From Datnioides undecimradiatus (Eukaryota > Chordata > Actinopteri > Lobotiformes > Datnioididae), in contig WARS01000025.1 of assembly GCA_008933995.1 (NCBI GenBank), positions 2,525,477 through 2,589,476 on the forward strand: a stretch of 64,000 nucleotides of DNA, given 5' to 3'. A program made the position numbers and the translations under genes. Under the pieces are notes generated by a model. It searched no databases. It saw only the letters and a program-made list of their open reading frames with translations, and was not told the DNA's origin. Below, in pieces: positions 1-14,409 of this stretch. Numbering within the stretch: position 1 is the first letter of the stretch; each line of letters opens with the position of its first letter.

Positions 1-1319
1 TTAGTAAGGTAACTCTGAACAGACTTTTCTTTTAATGCACTTGGAGTGCTACTCTTTACTCCAAGGGAGGGCCCCTTAAGAATAAAAATACTTTTGTTGC
101 TTCTCCAATGTTTATTTCATAAATCTCTGGTTCTGGTTTTGAAATGGTGCTTGGAAGAATCACTAAAAATCACAAACAAAGAAAAAAAAGGCTCTAAAAT
201 GGGATAAAACAACTGCTGCCTGTATAGGTGAAATCGTGAGTGTCACTGTTGTCAAAATCTAGCTCAAAAAATACCAAAATACTAAAATTAAAACTAATTA
301 CGGGATGATTCATTTGAAACTAGGGCAGTGTTTACAATTCACTCTAAAAAAGTGAACATTGTAGCCACAGATGTAATCCCGGTGATGTGACGTGATTTGA
401 AGGCTGTGCGTAAACATAAACCATAGTGCATTTGGCTTCTTAGCTTCTCTCTTGTCTCAACAACATTTAAAGAAGTTCACCTTCAGCTGGGAATCATACT
501 TAAAACAACTGCTTCTTGAAGCAATAAAACAAGGAAAGTCATGCATGAGGACAAAATGAAAGAATGAATCCAGCAACAGAAACAAAGTTTCTTTATCACC
601 GTTTTACAACCTTGTTAAAGCAAATGAATGTTGAGCTCCTGATGTAACAGCTTGGTATGGTTCATATTATCATTACTTGTCTTGATTCAATTACATACGT
701 GTGGAGTGATAAAAATCCTGGTGTCGCAGGAAATAATTGCTGGAACAATTTGTCTGAAATATGATATGTTATGGGCAGCAGGGGACGACGGTCAGAGTGA
801 GTAAAAAAATAAAAATGTAAAAGAAAAAGCCTAGTGCAGGAGAGAAAAGACAGGAGGTGTGTTACTGATGAATATGATCTATTTACACGATTTCATTCAA
901 CATCTGCTCACACATCTGCAGTGAACGCTACACCTACAGGTTCACATGTAGTGATGACTTATTTCATGTGTGCTGCAGTTAACTTTAATGCGACGCATGA
1001 TGGTGCCTATAGCCCAGCAGTCTAAATGGAGTATGAAACCACTGCTCAGGGAGAGATAAAGACACGTGGAAAGAGATGAGGGAGAGAGGCGGAGGGAAGA
1101 AAGAGGGGTAATAAAATTAGTCTGGTCTCTCCCGAGCTCCTCTCTTCGTCTCCTAGCTGTCATTTTACCCTTGCTGCCACATGCTACACATTGTGTTCCT
1201 GCATGCGCCTGTGTTTGCGCAAGTGTGTGTGTGTGTGTGTGCACCAGTGGGAGTGTGTGATGAGCCATGAATGATAATGGATATTGGGCTGTCAGACACA
1301 TACAAACACACAGGCAGAG

Positions 1320-1350
<31 letters not shown>

Positions 1351-1694
1351 GTTCGGCCAGACAGCAGTATATCACATAGATAGTCTGAATGCAAGGACGT
1401 GGTCTGTCTCTCTCTCTCTCTCTCTCTTAGTCTATATGTTTTTGCCTGTTGGCCATCTCTCCTCACACACACACTTTTCTTTTGTGTTTCAGCAGTCTCT
1501 ATTATAACTTTCTTTGTAAACTTTCTCTGTGTGTGATGCCTTTGGGTATGCTTTTGTGCATTAGTGTTATCTGTCTGTGTGTTATATGTCAGCACCAGTG
1601 ACTCGTTAAAAGCTGTTTTTGCACGCCAACGTTAGTTCTTGATTGAATCATTTAGATTGGCTCAACTTTGGACCCCTTGTGTGCGCGTGTCTAT

Positions 1695-1696
<2 letters not shown>

Positions 1697-1733
<37 letters not shown>

Positions 1734-1742
1734 TGTGTGTGA
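1697..1742 (+). repeat. (GT)n microsatellite
   Basis: About 17 pure GT units followed by GAGTGTGTGTGAG. Confidence 0.95.
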
Positions 1743-3391
1743 GTTGGCCTCTCATTAACTTTCCACCCAGTGTTGTGATGTAAACCCCCGCTGAGTCTGG
1801 CATGTTGACCAGCTCTCGCAATCCATCCCTACATCATTATCACGCTTTGTTTCCTCTGCTTGAGTTTTCTTTGCTTTTTCTCTGCTGCCTGCAAGAAGGA
1901 GGATGGTTCCTAATTCTAAAATAGAGTATGGGTCCTCTTTTATTTGCTCCACACAAACATTTCTCACATTTATTTTATGTGTTTAGCAGCTTAGTATTTG
2001 TCTTAACAAACATTGCACAAGTCTTAGGCTAATTGTTGTGGTAGTTTGGGTCAAATAAATGCTGGGGTGGAAGATATTGCACAGAAGGAAAGTGTCTTTT
2101 GTTTCATTATCCAGATGACAGAATCACAGTTATTTGAAACAACACCTTTTTATCTGTGTGGTCAAGCTAGACGGTGACTTCATCTTGAATGGAAACTACG
2201 TGTCGCCAAATAGAAATGAGCATGATAAGTGGAAATTTAACAGCAGACCTGAAGGTTTGAGAAGGCTTCGTGCTGTTGGCCCTCACATGACATCACAGCA
2301 AGCGATTCTGAGTTTGACAACGTGATGATAAGTCGCTGTTGAGGACTCTTGGGATTAGCCTCATATTGGCCGACGTTTGCACACTGCTTCCAATATCGGC
2401 GACAAGTGTTCAGGCTAACAGGCCATTCCTCTGATAGAGAGCACTGACAAAAACTTGGATTGTGCATAAAGCCAGCCTTGTGCAAAATAATGTTTTTCCA
2501 GCCAGCATTATATATAGCAATAGCACCAGCCTGCCAATAAACAATTCTGATTGTCTGTAATTCAGACAGCTCAGAAATATTCTTCATCTTCACCTAAATT
2601 ACAACAAATGCAGCTAAATCTTTCTCTTGCAATGACATAGCCTTGTGTATAGAGAGGGTCGGTCATGAAATATGATGGTAAGTCATCCCCAGTTTAGCTT
2701 GTAGCTGTGTGCCTGTGTCCATGACGTAAAATGAGCAAAAAAAGTATTCAGAATAAACTCAGAGTCATAGTATAATACACATGCCGTCATGTAAACAAGT
2801 GGCTGGAGTTCCATTTACATACTATAATGTGTAAAGCATAATTTATAGAAGCATTAGATCTGTATGCTGATACCTGTGTTACAGAGTTTGACTAATGGAT
2901 GAAGACGGTCCTTTAATATAAGAGTCAGAGTCTCTCTACAGTATTTAACCTCCAGATTGATCTTTCTGTCATGCAGCTGTGGCTATCTTTGCGTGCAACT
3001 GCCAATTAAATTTGTGATTTGGGATGATCTTTAAAAAAATGCGTGCTGCCCACAGAGAATAATTGGCCTGGGTTGCGGAGCACTTAACACGTGTTGCAAA
3101 ATGCCATGAAAATGATTTGTAAAATGAGTTAGTGAGTTGAATAAAAATGTTTAGAAGTCAAAAATGCCCTTCACTAACCTTTAATATTGGACTTTTTCCC
3201 ATATCTACTCCAGCTGAGATTACTCCTAACGAGCATAATCAAATTAACATAGTCAGAGTTTGTTTGTACATGGGTTCCACCTTACTTGTGTTTCTGCTTT
3301 AATCGCATTATGATTCAATTGTTGGCGTGCATGTAAACCTGGCTAATTACATGTTAGCCCGGGTCCCAACTCATACTTTGGAGTGCTGTTG

Positions 3392-3405
3392 GTAACCATG
3401 GCAAC
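3392..3405. promoter_or_regulatory. perfect RFX-type X-box palindrome
   Basis: GTAACC-AT-GGCAAC matches the RFX X-box consensus GTNRCC-N(0-3)-RGYAAC at every position with a 2-nt spacer. RFX factors bind such palindromes in ciliary, neural and other promoters or enhancers. No promoter features surround it, so if functional it would be an intronic element of cacna1c. Confidence 0.45.
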
Positions 3406-4682
3406 CTAAACCTCTTCCCACTATGAGAAGCACATCTGTAGGACAATGTGTCCTTATGGTTTGCTGGAGGGTGATGTCACAGGGTTGACCAGACACAAAG
3501 ATACACCTCCCAAGAGAGGACAAACTGTACCCGTCTGGACACAATGACATACAGACATACGGCGGAGAGGCCACACAAGCGCATTGCCATGGACGCACGT
3601 GGACACACTTCAACATGGAAACATGAGAAGACATACACAAACACGCACACACTCGTCCTCCAGTCTGTATCCCTGTGTAAGGACAAGAATGACGACAAAG
3701 TGGAGAGAGAGGAGCAAACAGCAAAAAACAAAAGAGTGTTGAAAAAGAAAAGAGGATGTATGGAAGGAGGGAGGACAGTGCAGAGGGATGAGAGGCTTTA
3801 TGATTGCCTCTAATATCATTATATGGGATTGCTTTTTTGTAGCCAATCACTGTAGCACGTCATCAAACATTTGCAAAATCCATTTAGCTCTCCTTAAACA
3901 TTAACATCTGCCATAAACATCCTGAAACAGGCAGTTGTAATTAGGCTTAATTATATCTAGATGTCAGCACAGAAGCTCTCAGAGTCATCAGCATTAAAAG
4001 AAGTTTTCTATCATTACCTCTGGTTTCATTCTTTCACTGTCCCTCCATCTAACCTTAAATTCAACACCTCTTGTTTTCATCCTTCTTCACATGCTGCAGT
4101 ATTTTTTCATCCATCTGTCTTTCTTCCTATCCTTGTACTGTATTCAACTCTACTGCAATTTATTTACCACTCCGACTGCCCTCATACCTTCCCTTCTTTG
4201 ATGTCTGTTCATTGAATCTTTTCTTAACCAATTTGCATATTTGCCTTCTCCTAAATGTCTATCTGCTTCTCTGACTCAATTTTCTGATATCTGTGTGTGT
4301 CTGTTGGTCCATCCGCCAAACATATTCACCTATAAACGCGCACCTCTCCCTCCTTCCTTCTCTGTTTCCCTCCAGAGCATGCCCATTAGTTCTGCTTGCT
4401 TGGTGTTTGATGGAGCCCGTCCCCCACACCGGCCCCCTCAGAGACCCTGCTGGAGCCGCCATGGAACCTCTGATTCATCAATCTCATTGCAGCTGGCAGG
4501 AAACTGACCCAAGGGGCATGGTCTCTACTGGCCGCCTGGAGCCAAGATGGCTGATGGAGCAGAAGAGGGGAGGTGAGGATACAGATAGGTGGCAGGTAGG
4601 AACCTTTACAGATAAAGGCAGTGGGTAAAGGAAGAGTAGAGTATGGAAGAGTAGGTGCTTGTGAAACTGTATGAGAGGGGAG

Positions 4683-4725
<43 letters not shown>
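4683..4725 (+). repeat. (GT)n microsatellite
   Basis: About 21 uninterrupted GT units, ending GTGTGGTGCTTAGCC. Confidence 0.95.
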
Positions 4726-4726
<1 letters not shown>

Positions 4727-5400
4727 TGCTTAGCCTTAGATACAATAACAGAGAGCACCTGTGTGAAAAGACTCTTTTTTCCCCCTCCTTATAACACAAA
4801 CCCTTCAGCACTGCTCTGTTATCATGTGGCCATCTCTCGTGTGTGTGTTTCTGTGTATGTGTGTGTCAAATATAGAGGCAAGCACGGAGCTAAAAGGAGA
4901 TTTCATGGTATTAAGCTGATACACTAAAAGCACAGTAAAGGGCACCAGGGTTAATAAGCATTCAACAAATGGATTTATAGGGCTACATGTAATCCCCCAA
5001 CATACCTACACACACAAACACACAAGACACACACATAGCCAGGGATACACACTCATAGGGAGCAAGGTACCCAAACACATGCGCAGTCTCTCCTGTAATC
5101 TAGTTTAAACACCAGTCCTGCTGAGGAGAAAGTAGGAGGAAAGGCGATGAGGAGAATAAGAGGGAGATAAAAGACCAAGAAGGAGGAGTGTTAGTGCGAG
5201 CAAGTCTGCGACAGCTAAATTTATGGATTCCTTAGCCTGAAGCTAACTCTTTGAATGCAGATTTGCTTGAAATGTTTGCTCTTAAAATATTGACATTGGC
5301 ATTGAATCCAAAAATCTTGTATCTGGGCAGACTGTCAGCACAGCAGAAACATCGTGTGCAACAAACCTTCTGCTTTATAGTCGTGATGTTACACACTCAC

Positions 5401-5575
5401 CCTCAGGAGCTGCCCGGTGCAACCGCAGTCCTCTGTTGTTGGCCTCGGAGCAGCTTGACTGTAGCGGCAGAGGTTAAGTGCCTTGCTCAAGGGCCACTTG
5501 ACCACATTTTCAGAGCCAGCAGAGAGTGCTGCTCATTCAGTTTTCCAGCCTGGGTTTTCCCTGCTGTATTCTGGC
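5401..5575 (-). repeat. SINE-like interspersed repeat fragment
   Basis: This stretch contains GTTAAGTGCCTTGCTCAAGG, the reverse complement of the CTTGAGCAAGGCACTTAACC core found in a very common class of short interspersed repeats of teleost genomes. The same core occurs at about 14431-14452 and, decayed, at about 55488-55513. The borders are uncertain and I cannot name the family. Confidence 0.45.
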
Positions 5576-5623
5576 CCCCGCCACCATGACATACCTCCAT
5601 AAATGCAAAGAATAGGCACTATA

Positions 5624-5840
5624 CTGGGGCTGTAACTAATGACTGTTTTCATGATTAATTATTCTGTACATCATATAATTGATTAATATTGTGTCTCTAA
5701 AATGTCAAAACTAGAAGGAAAATCACAGTTTTGCTCTGCAACCAACAGTTTGAAACCCAAATATATTTGACTTACTGTAGCATGGGAAATGAAAGAAAAA
5801 ATGACTAATTATCACTAATTAATCGTTTCATCACTGGGCT
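5624..5840 (+). mobile_element. decayed MITE-like percomorph repeat
   Basis: This copy begins GGGGCTGTAACTAATGACTG, carries a central AAAATGTCAAAA segment, and ends in ATTAATCG. That layout matches a widespread short non-autonomous DNA element of percomorph fishes whose ends read GGGCTGCAACTAACGATTA and its complement. The terminal inverted repeats are degenerate and the interior is shortened, so it is an old copy. It has no coding capacity. Confidence 0.6.
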
Positions 5841-6551
5841 GATCACAGACTAAAACGTATAGATGTTTGGTACCCTGAAACTGTTTATTTGCGTGTACAG
5901 GGACACAAAGGAATAACGTACAGTATTTCCCCACTGTTCACATAATTGCTAAAACACACACACAGAAACACACACACTCTGAGACAAATTGTTCTGCTCT
6001 CTGTGCTACTTTTCTGTAAGACTGTGCTGTGTGCTACTGCATTGATGAGTCACTGATGACACACGCACACAAACACACACACGCAGACGCTAAAGATCAT
6101 TAAGTCTTGTGCTCTTGTAAATGTGAACACTCATATTGTGTCATCTGCCACAACATATACACACACACACACACACACATGCATACAATGAATTCACATA
6201 CACTATTACAGCAACTGAGCAATGGAGCTGGGGTCTGTTTCAGACTAGTGGCCTGGGCTGACAATGGGTAGCAGGACCTGTGGGAGGCACAAATGCATGC
6301 ACACTCACAAACACACACCCCCCCTCTCTTTTCCCCTCTCCCCCTGTGGGTAGGGACACATTCTGGGCTGTTGTTCAAAGCTTAGCAGGATTAGCTGCAT
6401 GATCTCGCCACTCTTTTTTTAAATATATATTTTTATATTTTTAGTGGGTTTTGGCTCATTGAAGCAGGAGATCAGCTTTACAGAGACGTACTTCAGCATA
6501 AACAGGCAGATTTCATCTCTGTTCAGCAAACAAGTCATATCCTATGTTATG

Positions 6552-7027
6552 TACACTAAATGGTAAAAAGTATAAGGACGAGCCTGTTTGTGTGCTTTTG
6601 TGTACTGGGGCTGTGTTTCATTTTTCAGGTTAAGCCCTTAGCTCAAATTAAGCATACAGTGTACCTACCTAAGTGCACCTTCAACTTTGTGGCAATGGTT
6701 TCCTGTTTCAACAAGTACCACCATATAAAAGGTTCAAGAACACACGGTTTTCTTTGTTTAGTCTGCAAAAACTCGACTGCTCTGCACAAGGCCAGCGAGC
6801 ATCTTTGAAATGAACTGGATCACCAGCTGCAAGACAGAACTCACCACTCATCGTCGATGCCCAACCTCGCTAATGCCCTTGTGTCTGAACGGGAACGAGT
6901 TCCAGCAGCCAGATTCCAAAATTTTTGTGGAAAGCATTTTCCATTAAGTGGAGGCTGTTGTAAATGCCAATTATTTTCAAATGGTTTGTGAGTATCTGAT
7001 ATGGGTGTCCATACTACGCAGTGTCTA
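6552..7027 (+). mobile_element. decayed Tc1/mariner-like transposon fossil (short copy)
   Basis: The left end, CACTAAATGGTAAAAAGTAT, and the right end, ATGGGTGTCCATACTACGCA followed by GTGT, are degenerate versions of the terminal inverted repeat typical of fish Tc1-like elements (consensus close to CACTATATGGCCAAAAGTAT). TA dinucleotides flank both ends. Between them are recognisable transposase-derived stretches, for example the segment corresponding to the C-terminal LVESLPRRVEAV region at about 6923-6960. At under 500 bp it has lost the N-terminal two thirds of the transposase, and frames are broken throughout. It is inactive. Confidence 0.7.
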
Positions 7028-8978
7028 AGTCAGTATCAAATCAAACTGGATATTTTAGCACAAAGCTCCCATTGACTTCTGTTTAAACTGCGTCAATCTT
7101 AACTCATCTGAGGGTGCATTTTCTTAGCAGCCTCTTGCAGACAGACACAAACCACAAGAACATGTTGCTTGTGTAATAAAGTCATGTAATGGCACTGAGC
7201 TCATTCTAGCTCATTTTAAAGAGTCTCCTTGGAGAAGGTTGACTTTGCCTTTTAAAACCAGCGCTGGTGATTTGCGAGTCTCCTGTGAATTCTCGGGGCT
7301 TGGTTTCAGTGAAGCAAGCAGTAGCAAGATGTCTCTGCCTCGTTTTATTTCGCATTTTGTCCACTTTGTGTCATTTTTTTCCCCCTTTGCTTTAGTCTTC
7401 TTTGAGTCTCTCTCTCTCTTTCTCTCTCTCTCTAACATCTTGAAGCTATCAGTATCTTGGCAGCGAGACAACAGAGAGGCAACACAGCACGTGGAGAGAA
7501 CAGACCCACAATTCCACGGCCGTGTCCAACGCGCACGCACACACTGACACGCACACGTGTCTATAATTCCATTGTGTTAACTAGCTGGCAGAAAGCCTAC
7601 CCCTGTGTTTCCAAGGCAACATGTTTGTAAATTTAGCGACGTTGTGGTTCATTGTGTGTGTGCATGTGTGTAGACATTTTATGAAAACAATACTGAAAAC
7701 ATATGAAAAGGCAACAGACAGCAACACACTTGAAATTGGGAGTGAAACAATTTCTGTTCTTCTTCCTCTTTCTCCTGTGACAACTTCTCACAGCTTCTCA
7801 CAGACCCATTGCTCATGCAAATGGCTGCGTTAATGATAAATACATACAGGAATGATGATGTCTGTGGTTGTAATCTTCTACTGTGATAATTTTGCGCTGC
7901 ATCTCCCTGATATCACTCCCCATTCAATCTCTGCTCTCAGTTTGATGTCTTAATACCTTGATTTGTTTGTGCTGATGTGTTTTAAGGTGTTTTAGCCGTG
8001 GTGTAAGTTGGAGGACACAACGAAAAGACCAGAATCAACAATGTGTGCCCATTTGTTTCCTACTGTAGCCATCCATCTTTAAAAGGTCACAAATATTTTG
8101 TTTCATTCTTTTAAAAAAAAGATATGTAATTTCCCAAAGCAGTAGGGTGCTATAGTTTTTAGCAACCATGACTCAAACAAGAGTGCACAGTACATTACAC
8201 GGTGTATTTCCCCGGGACTGTCAGCCACAGATTTGGTGCTCTGGCGAATATTTATGGCAGACTGCTGTTTGTGGGATTGATTTAAAACAAACTACCACGC
8301 CCGTTGAGTTAATATCTGTCTGCCAGTACAACAGTGTGGCTCACTTTGATGCTTTTTGGACAGCAATAGATGTCCATTGTACCGAACAATATCCTATATA
8401 AATCTTTAATAAAGCAATACATGTCAAATTTTTGTCTTTGACAATATGGAAAAGTATAGATTATCACCCTTCTCTTATGGTCTTTTGTATGTTGAGTAAT
8501 GGTGTTTTTAAGTGCTAATGCTAATTAAAAATCAGAGAAATAACAAACTCATACTAGCAGACAGATGTACAAGAACTGTAAAAAGGGAAAATGCTACTAA
8601 AGAAAGGAGGGATGAAGAAAGTGTGGAAGGAAATGGAAAAAAAATGGATAGGTAGGAGAAACGAGGCGTGCAGAGAGGCGTGGGTATCTGTGTTTCTGGT
8701 TTTCCTGGTGTATTACAGGATACATGTGTATGACAGTGTATGTGTGCCTGTGTTTATGAGAGCGTGGATGAGCCAGGTTCGCAGTATGGTCAGCCAAGAG
8801 TCCAGAGAGTGTGAGCGTGTGTGTGCATGCGTGTGTGTGTGTAGTTTAAACCATGAGCTTTCTTTTTTTCCTCAAGTGGTAAGTAATGGAATTAAAGAGA
8901 GTCTATTGGCAAGTGTTACACACGGACACACAAACACACACATCTCGGTTTTTCTCTGTCCATCTCTCTCAAACACAC

Positions 8979-9009
<31 letters not shown>

Positions 9010-12000
9010 GAATAAAGCTTGATTTATCAGGTCTACGAGAGGCTCTGACATGTAGGGAAGCTCCAGGCTGTTATGCTGAATACTCAGTAAAAAGCAAACA
9101 CTTCACATTGTGTATTGTGTATACTACAGGGATTACACTGGTATAAAGACACATATACACACACATGCACACACGTATACCGAGAGGATTAAACTGAAGA
9201 TGCATGTGATGTCCGTAAATTGCATAAACAGTCCTGTGCAAACAACTTCCTCTGAAGGAACCACACTGTAGGAACCAGAGCTGGAAGGGGAAAGATTTTG
9301 GGGTTGCGCTTCAGAAATTCCACCCTGCAAAAAAACAAACAAAAAAAAAAACAACAACTGTGTGTGTATGTGTGTGCGCCCTGTCCTGCCCTGCCCAGCT
9401 GTCTTCCTCCTGATCTCATTTGCATCTACAAGCTACTAGAAGACCATGTGTTGGTACTCAAAGCAAAGACTGTTAGCACTGTTCTAATAGTGTTTTTTCC
9501 CCTTTTCATCACACCGAGCAGGAAAAAAGAGAAAGAGGCAGAGAAAAATGTTGAGAAAGGAAAGCAAGAGGGGAGAGAATGATGAAAGAGAGAGGGAAAA
9601 GCGTCACTAATGTTTCCTGCTAAAATATTCAGACTACTGCCGCATGATGCGTCACCCTGTCCCACAGATACACTCGCACATATACACACAGAGCAAGAGC
9701 CGTTCCTAGCCCCTCTACCCAGAGTCCCCCTCGGAGGAGCATGCAGGAGCCGGTGGCCATATTTGACCATGCTGAACTTCCTGTTCACACGCTTTTCTGA
9801 CTCATGATTGGTTAATAATTTAGCAGAGGGAATATTCGGTGAGTACAGCAGTGGCAGAAGATATACTGCTCGCTTTGGAAGAACAATAGGCTGAAAAGTT
9901 CTTAACAAAGACCAGCAGATGCACAGACATCTGACATCTGTACACCTGTTTTGTTGTGCTTCATGTATTTGTGATAATGAAGGCCCATACATATATTAAG
10001 TATATGAAGCTTTAATAAAGAAGTTGGATCGGCCTTTTTCCTTTTTTCAGACGAGAGACAGACAAGGAAGAGAAGGAGCAAAAGAAAAATGAATAAACCA
10101 AGTTTGAAGGTTAAAGAAATGTGTCGAAGTAAATTAAAAGATTATAGAAAGACCAATATAATAAAGGAACAAATGGCAAAGACAGACAGAAAGAAAAACA
10201 ATCACAAGCCCCCTCGGCCACTTGCATGCTAACTGCTGCCTAACTCTCTAACCATCCCCTCCAACCTTAGACACAGAATATTAAACATTCAAAGCCTTCA
10301 GTCAGCCCAGGAACACAGGGCAGGTAGGGAGGAGGAAGAGAAAGGAGAGGAGAGCAGAATCAGTCTGTCACCACTTGACAGATAAAGCCTAGACAGAAGA
10401 CATGTGTAACTTGTTGAGCGCAACGCTCAGATGTGGTCAGTGTGTGCAGTCAAAGCAGCAATTCCCATGGCTGAATATGCTAATGCAGTGTTTCAACATG
10501 CGTTTTCTCTAGTGACAGCTAGACAGTGACTTCAAAAATAGTCAGAGTGGTGAAGACTGAACACTGCAGAATTTGTCTTGCAGAATATGAGCTCAGAGGC
10601 TTATTTTACCTCTTAATTTTGTGTTGGGTGGCAGATTCAATTCAACTTGTTCCACTGAGGTAACATGAAGGCTAAAAGAGATGTGTCAGAGACCTATGGC
10701 TGACGTCACAGATCGTGCGTCTATTTCCAGCCGTGACTTTTAACGACGTAAGCCTTGCTATATTCATTTCCATATGAATAATGAACCAAGGACTTGTGCT
10801 GTCATGCAGGCCATACAGCAGCTCAAAACTAATAGTTATGCTTGTGGTTCAGCCATGTGAAGCGTGTGTAACTTTGTTTTGAAAAGTGCTGTACAGGTTT
10901 ATTATCATTATTATTATTATGGATGTTGTTATGCACGATATTGATACACATCATGCATTTTTATACTGTATGAATATGGGGCAATATACTGTAGCATTTG
11001 CAGCAAAAGGTGGAGAACGCTGCGACTCACAGAAATGCCCGCTAGCTGAAACCATGACATGTACGGATTACAGAAATACTATCTTTAACTCCCTCAATCC
11101 ACCTGTTTGCTATGAAACATTACTATTCTAATCGCATGCACAAACACACACACAAACACACACACACACACACACACACTCATCCGGTCACAGGCTTAAG
11201 TCCACTAACCGTACAGGTTTCAGGGTTCTGATTGGACGCTGTAGTCCCCCACCCACCAATCCCATGATGGCAGTAAATTGCCATGGTGCAGTATTGATTT
11301 TCAATGGGTGAGCATCAAACACACACTCACATACACGCACACAACTGACAGAGCAGTGTAAGGTAGATATTAAAAACACAACAGTAGGTGTGCATGATAT
11401 TCTTAATACGTTAAAAGAATTTAATTAGAATTGATTAAGTCATTTAAAGAGTTACAATAAGGTGAAATAAAGCAGGAGGGGTATTATGACCCAGAGTTGC
11501 AACGACAAAACTCATTCTCATTCATCACATTCATCTGATGTAAAGAGCTTACTGAATATCCCTCTCTCCATTTGGGCTCTCTGCTTGGCCATCTTTCGGT
11601 CTCACTTCCTTCTTCCCTATACACAATGCAACACACGCACACTCACAGACACACACAAACTCAATACTTTTCAAAGGATTTGGAGACATTTTAATACCAT
11701 AAAGAGAGCGAAACTGCACATCATATACTCTGCTGTAAACATACATAAACATGCACATGCACACACACGTACACACAGTCCACTGCAGCTGTGACGGTGT
11801 CCCTCCAGAGACAGAGTGTGTCCAATCCTCTCCCTCTATCTAGGTCAGCCTCATACAAAAGTCTGTACACCTCTCTCTCCCTCTCTGTCCATCTCTTCTC
11901 CTTTTCTTCTCCCTCCTCTGTCTCAGCGACTGTCTCCATTCTTGCCTCCTCTCATTCTCTCTTCTCCTTTCTTTCCTTTCACCCTGTACTCTCTGTATTA

Positions 12001-14409
12001 GCGTGTGTGTGATGAATGGCTGAGAAAGCCGACCAACAGTTTGAAGGGCTTCATTTATCCTGTTGCCGGGAGATAAGGTTACATATTTAGCAAACGAAAA
12101 AGAACTTAAATTTCCTGATATTCATATTCGGAATAGCTGTAAAACACACTAAAAGGTTTTGCCGAAGCCAACTGAAGAGTTTGTGGGAAACATTTTAAAA
12201 GTATCTGGTCCTGTTGATCGCACGGCGATCTGTCCACTGCTGCTCTAAGAAGAGTTTTTCATTCCAAAACAAGTATCCACCATTTGAAAAATTCACACCT
12301 ACGCTTAAAAAATGATTGCTGGCAATGGAAATTAACTGTGTTGTGGGTTTCGAGTTGACTTATGAGTCACTGCTAATCCTGTGTTTACAAAGTTTTACTT
12401 AAAAAGTAATGTTGAGTATCTGAGGTCATTTATGGTGTGGGAAAAATGCACTGATGAATTTCAGGTGCTTTAATGTGTCTTTCTGTGATTGTTATGTGTA
12501 TTATATGTTATTATGAGATAACTGCAGCTTCAGAGAAAGCATCTTTTTGGAAATAGGCACCTAGATTGAGCAAGAAATGCAGAGCGTAGCTGACAGAAGA
12601 TGTTCACGTATGACAAATGACAGAAAGCAAGTCTGTTTTGTCAGAGAGGAAGTGTAAGTCTACATTTATGTAACAAGACATGAAGCAAAGTCTTGTCTGC
12701 TGGACTAGTTTTTATGCCCTGTGGGCAAAACAGAGACAAGTCAAAGGGAGTGACAGTAAATAGGAGCTGATGGAACAACTGGTCACACACACAGTCACTA
12801 TTCACACAGGTCAGTGCACATACAGCAGACTCGGACACACATACACACATACAAAAGACACGTATACAAGAACAAAAGCAATCACCCAAACTTAAAAACA
12901 TCCCTGAAATACCTGTTATTTCTTCAAAGAGATGCTATTTGACTGCTGAGTCAGTGCGAGTCTAATATGAATGTGAAACGCATGTGTCTACATGTGTTTG
13001 TCTGTGCTTGTATATGTTCTGATGATCAATGTTTCTCTGTATTCTCTGCGGACATTTTTCAAAGCTTCAAAGCTTTCTCTTGCTTATGCAGTTATCTACA
13101 TGTTTGGATGACTGTCAGTATGTTACAGGTTTCATAAAAAATGTTTGAAGTAAGGGCAAATGCATTTGGGTGGACTACACAAATGTATTCTTTATTCAGG
13201 AAAACATCGGCTGCACGTAGAGTGAAGGGTAGCATGAGGCCGATGCACACCAGGGCCAAATGGCATGTACCAAAACAGTCCGCTTTATTTTCTATGTACA
13301 GCCACCGCACTGGCGATGGCAAGGTGCATGTTGGGCATGTCAAAGCACTGCATTAGTTCCAGCCGCTCGTGAAAAACACTCTCTTCCAGAGAAAAAGCTG
13401 CCTGGTTCTCATGGTATCACTTCTTCTCTGGCTGGCATAGCATGGCTTCTCATCAGTTACATAACGTTCAGCTAATGCCACCATGTATATCGGGAACACT
13501 TCGAACAGATTGTGCGTTGTGTCGTCTTCCTGCGGTGCAATGCTTTGTATTGGTGCTCGGGAGGCCGTTGACAAAGTCACACATTGTGGCACCTGTGTGT
13601 TTTAAGCTAAACAGTGTGAGCATTGACGTGTGTAAGTTTGTGTTTATCAGTTTGGCAGTGCACTTTGCTCACTGACTGAGAGACGAGTTCATAGGTGAGG
13701 GTCCGACACGACTTAACCACTGAGATGAATCATTGAGCGAACCGCACGGCACACTCAGACACACACTGCAGTTCTGCCAAAATCTGAACAGAATAACAGT
13801 GAGAGAGAAAAGAAGAAGTAAAGGACGACAGCAGATCTGGTGCAGCCATTTACATTTATATGTAAAGCTTCAACCTAATTCCTCAAGAGGTAGAATATGC
13901 ATATGTAACAGTATGTTACAGCCCCAGTACACACCGCAGAGGGACACAGAGGCACAAGGGGGCATTTCAGAGGCACAGGAGACTGTGTGAATCAGTACTA
14001 TATGTTAGTGTGGTTTTCCCATGTTGATGCTCATCAAAAGATAGGCCAGTGGTTCAGGTGTGAAAACAACTCTACCATATCAAACGGGAGCGGCACATCC
14101 CCGCATGCACATATTCACATAACACAGAAAACTGAATTCGCCACGTGGTTGTGAAAAAACAGCAATGTGATGGCTTAATTAAAACAAAAGTACGGTACAC
14201 TAAGTGTTGTGATTCTCAATTGATCTATGACAGACACATTTTATTTTATCAGTCATTTCCTTAGGTTACACGTCATTCACTGTGTCCTCAGTGTAGTTTC
14301 CAAACTTGGGCTGGACGGCAATAGGAGAAGAGGGTTCATTAACATAAAGCCAACTGTTGAAATCCTCATTTTTGCTGATAAATGACTGAGTAAAGGCTCT
14401 CCATTTGCT

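Larger units (their letters stand above)
1..5400. other. cacna1c intron 3 (part): non-coding, microsatellite-rich
   Basis: No gene is supported here. The stretch is AT-rich unique-looking sequence with dinucleotide repeats at 1218-1240 (GT), 1320-1349 (CA), 1407-1427 (TC), 1697-1742 (GT) and 4683-4725 (GT). It holds one perfect RFX-type X-box (3392-3405). A CT-rich patch spans about 4020-4380, and a GC-richer patch follows at 4397-4560. Apparent open frames here are low-complexity (His/Thr or Val/Cys runs) and come from the dinucleotide repeats. It would be spliced out as part of the cacna1c primary transcript. Confidence 0.7.

Noticed and set aside
942..1595. Open frame of over 200 codons on the minus strand
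   Set aside because: It consists of Cys/Val and Thr/His runs from GT/CA arrays and Arg/Glu runs from TC arrays. No protein family is recognisable.
10761..10780. Inverted ATTCAT/ATGAAT arms resembling a POU-type dimer site
   Set aside because: Such AT-rich inverted hexamers are expected by chance in this composition, and nothing nearby supports a regulatory role.
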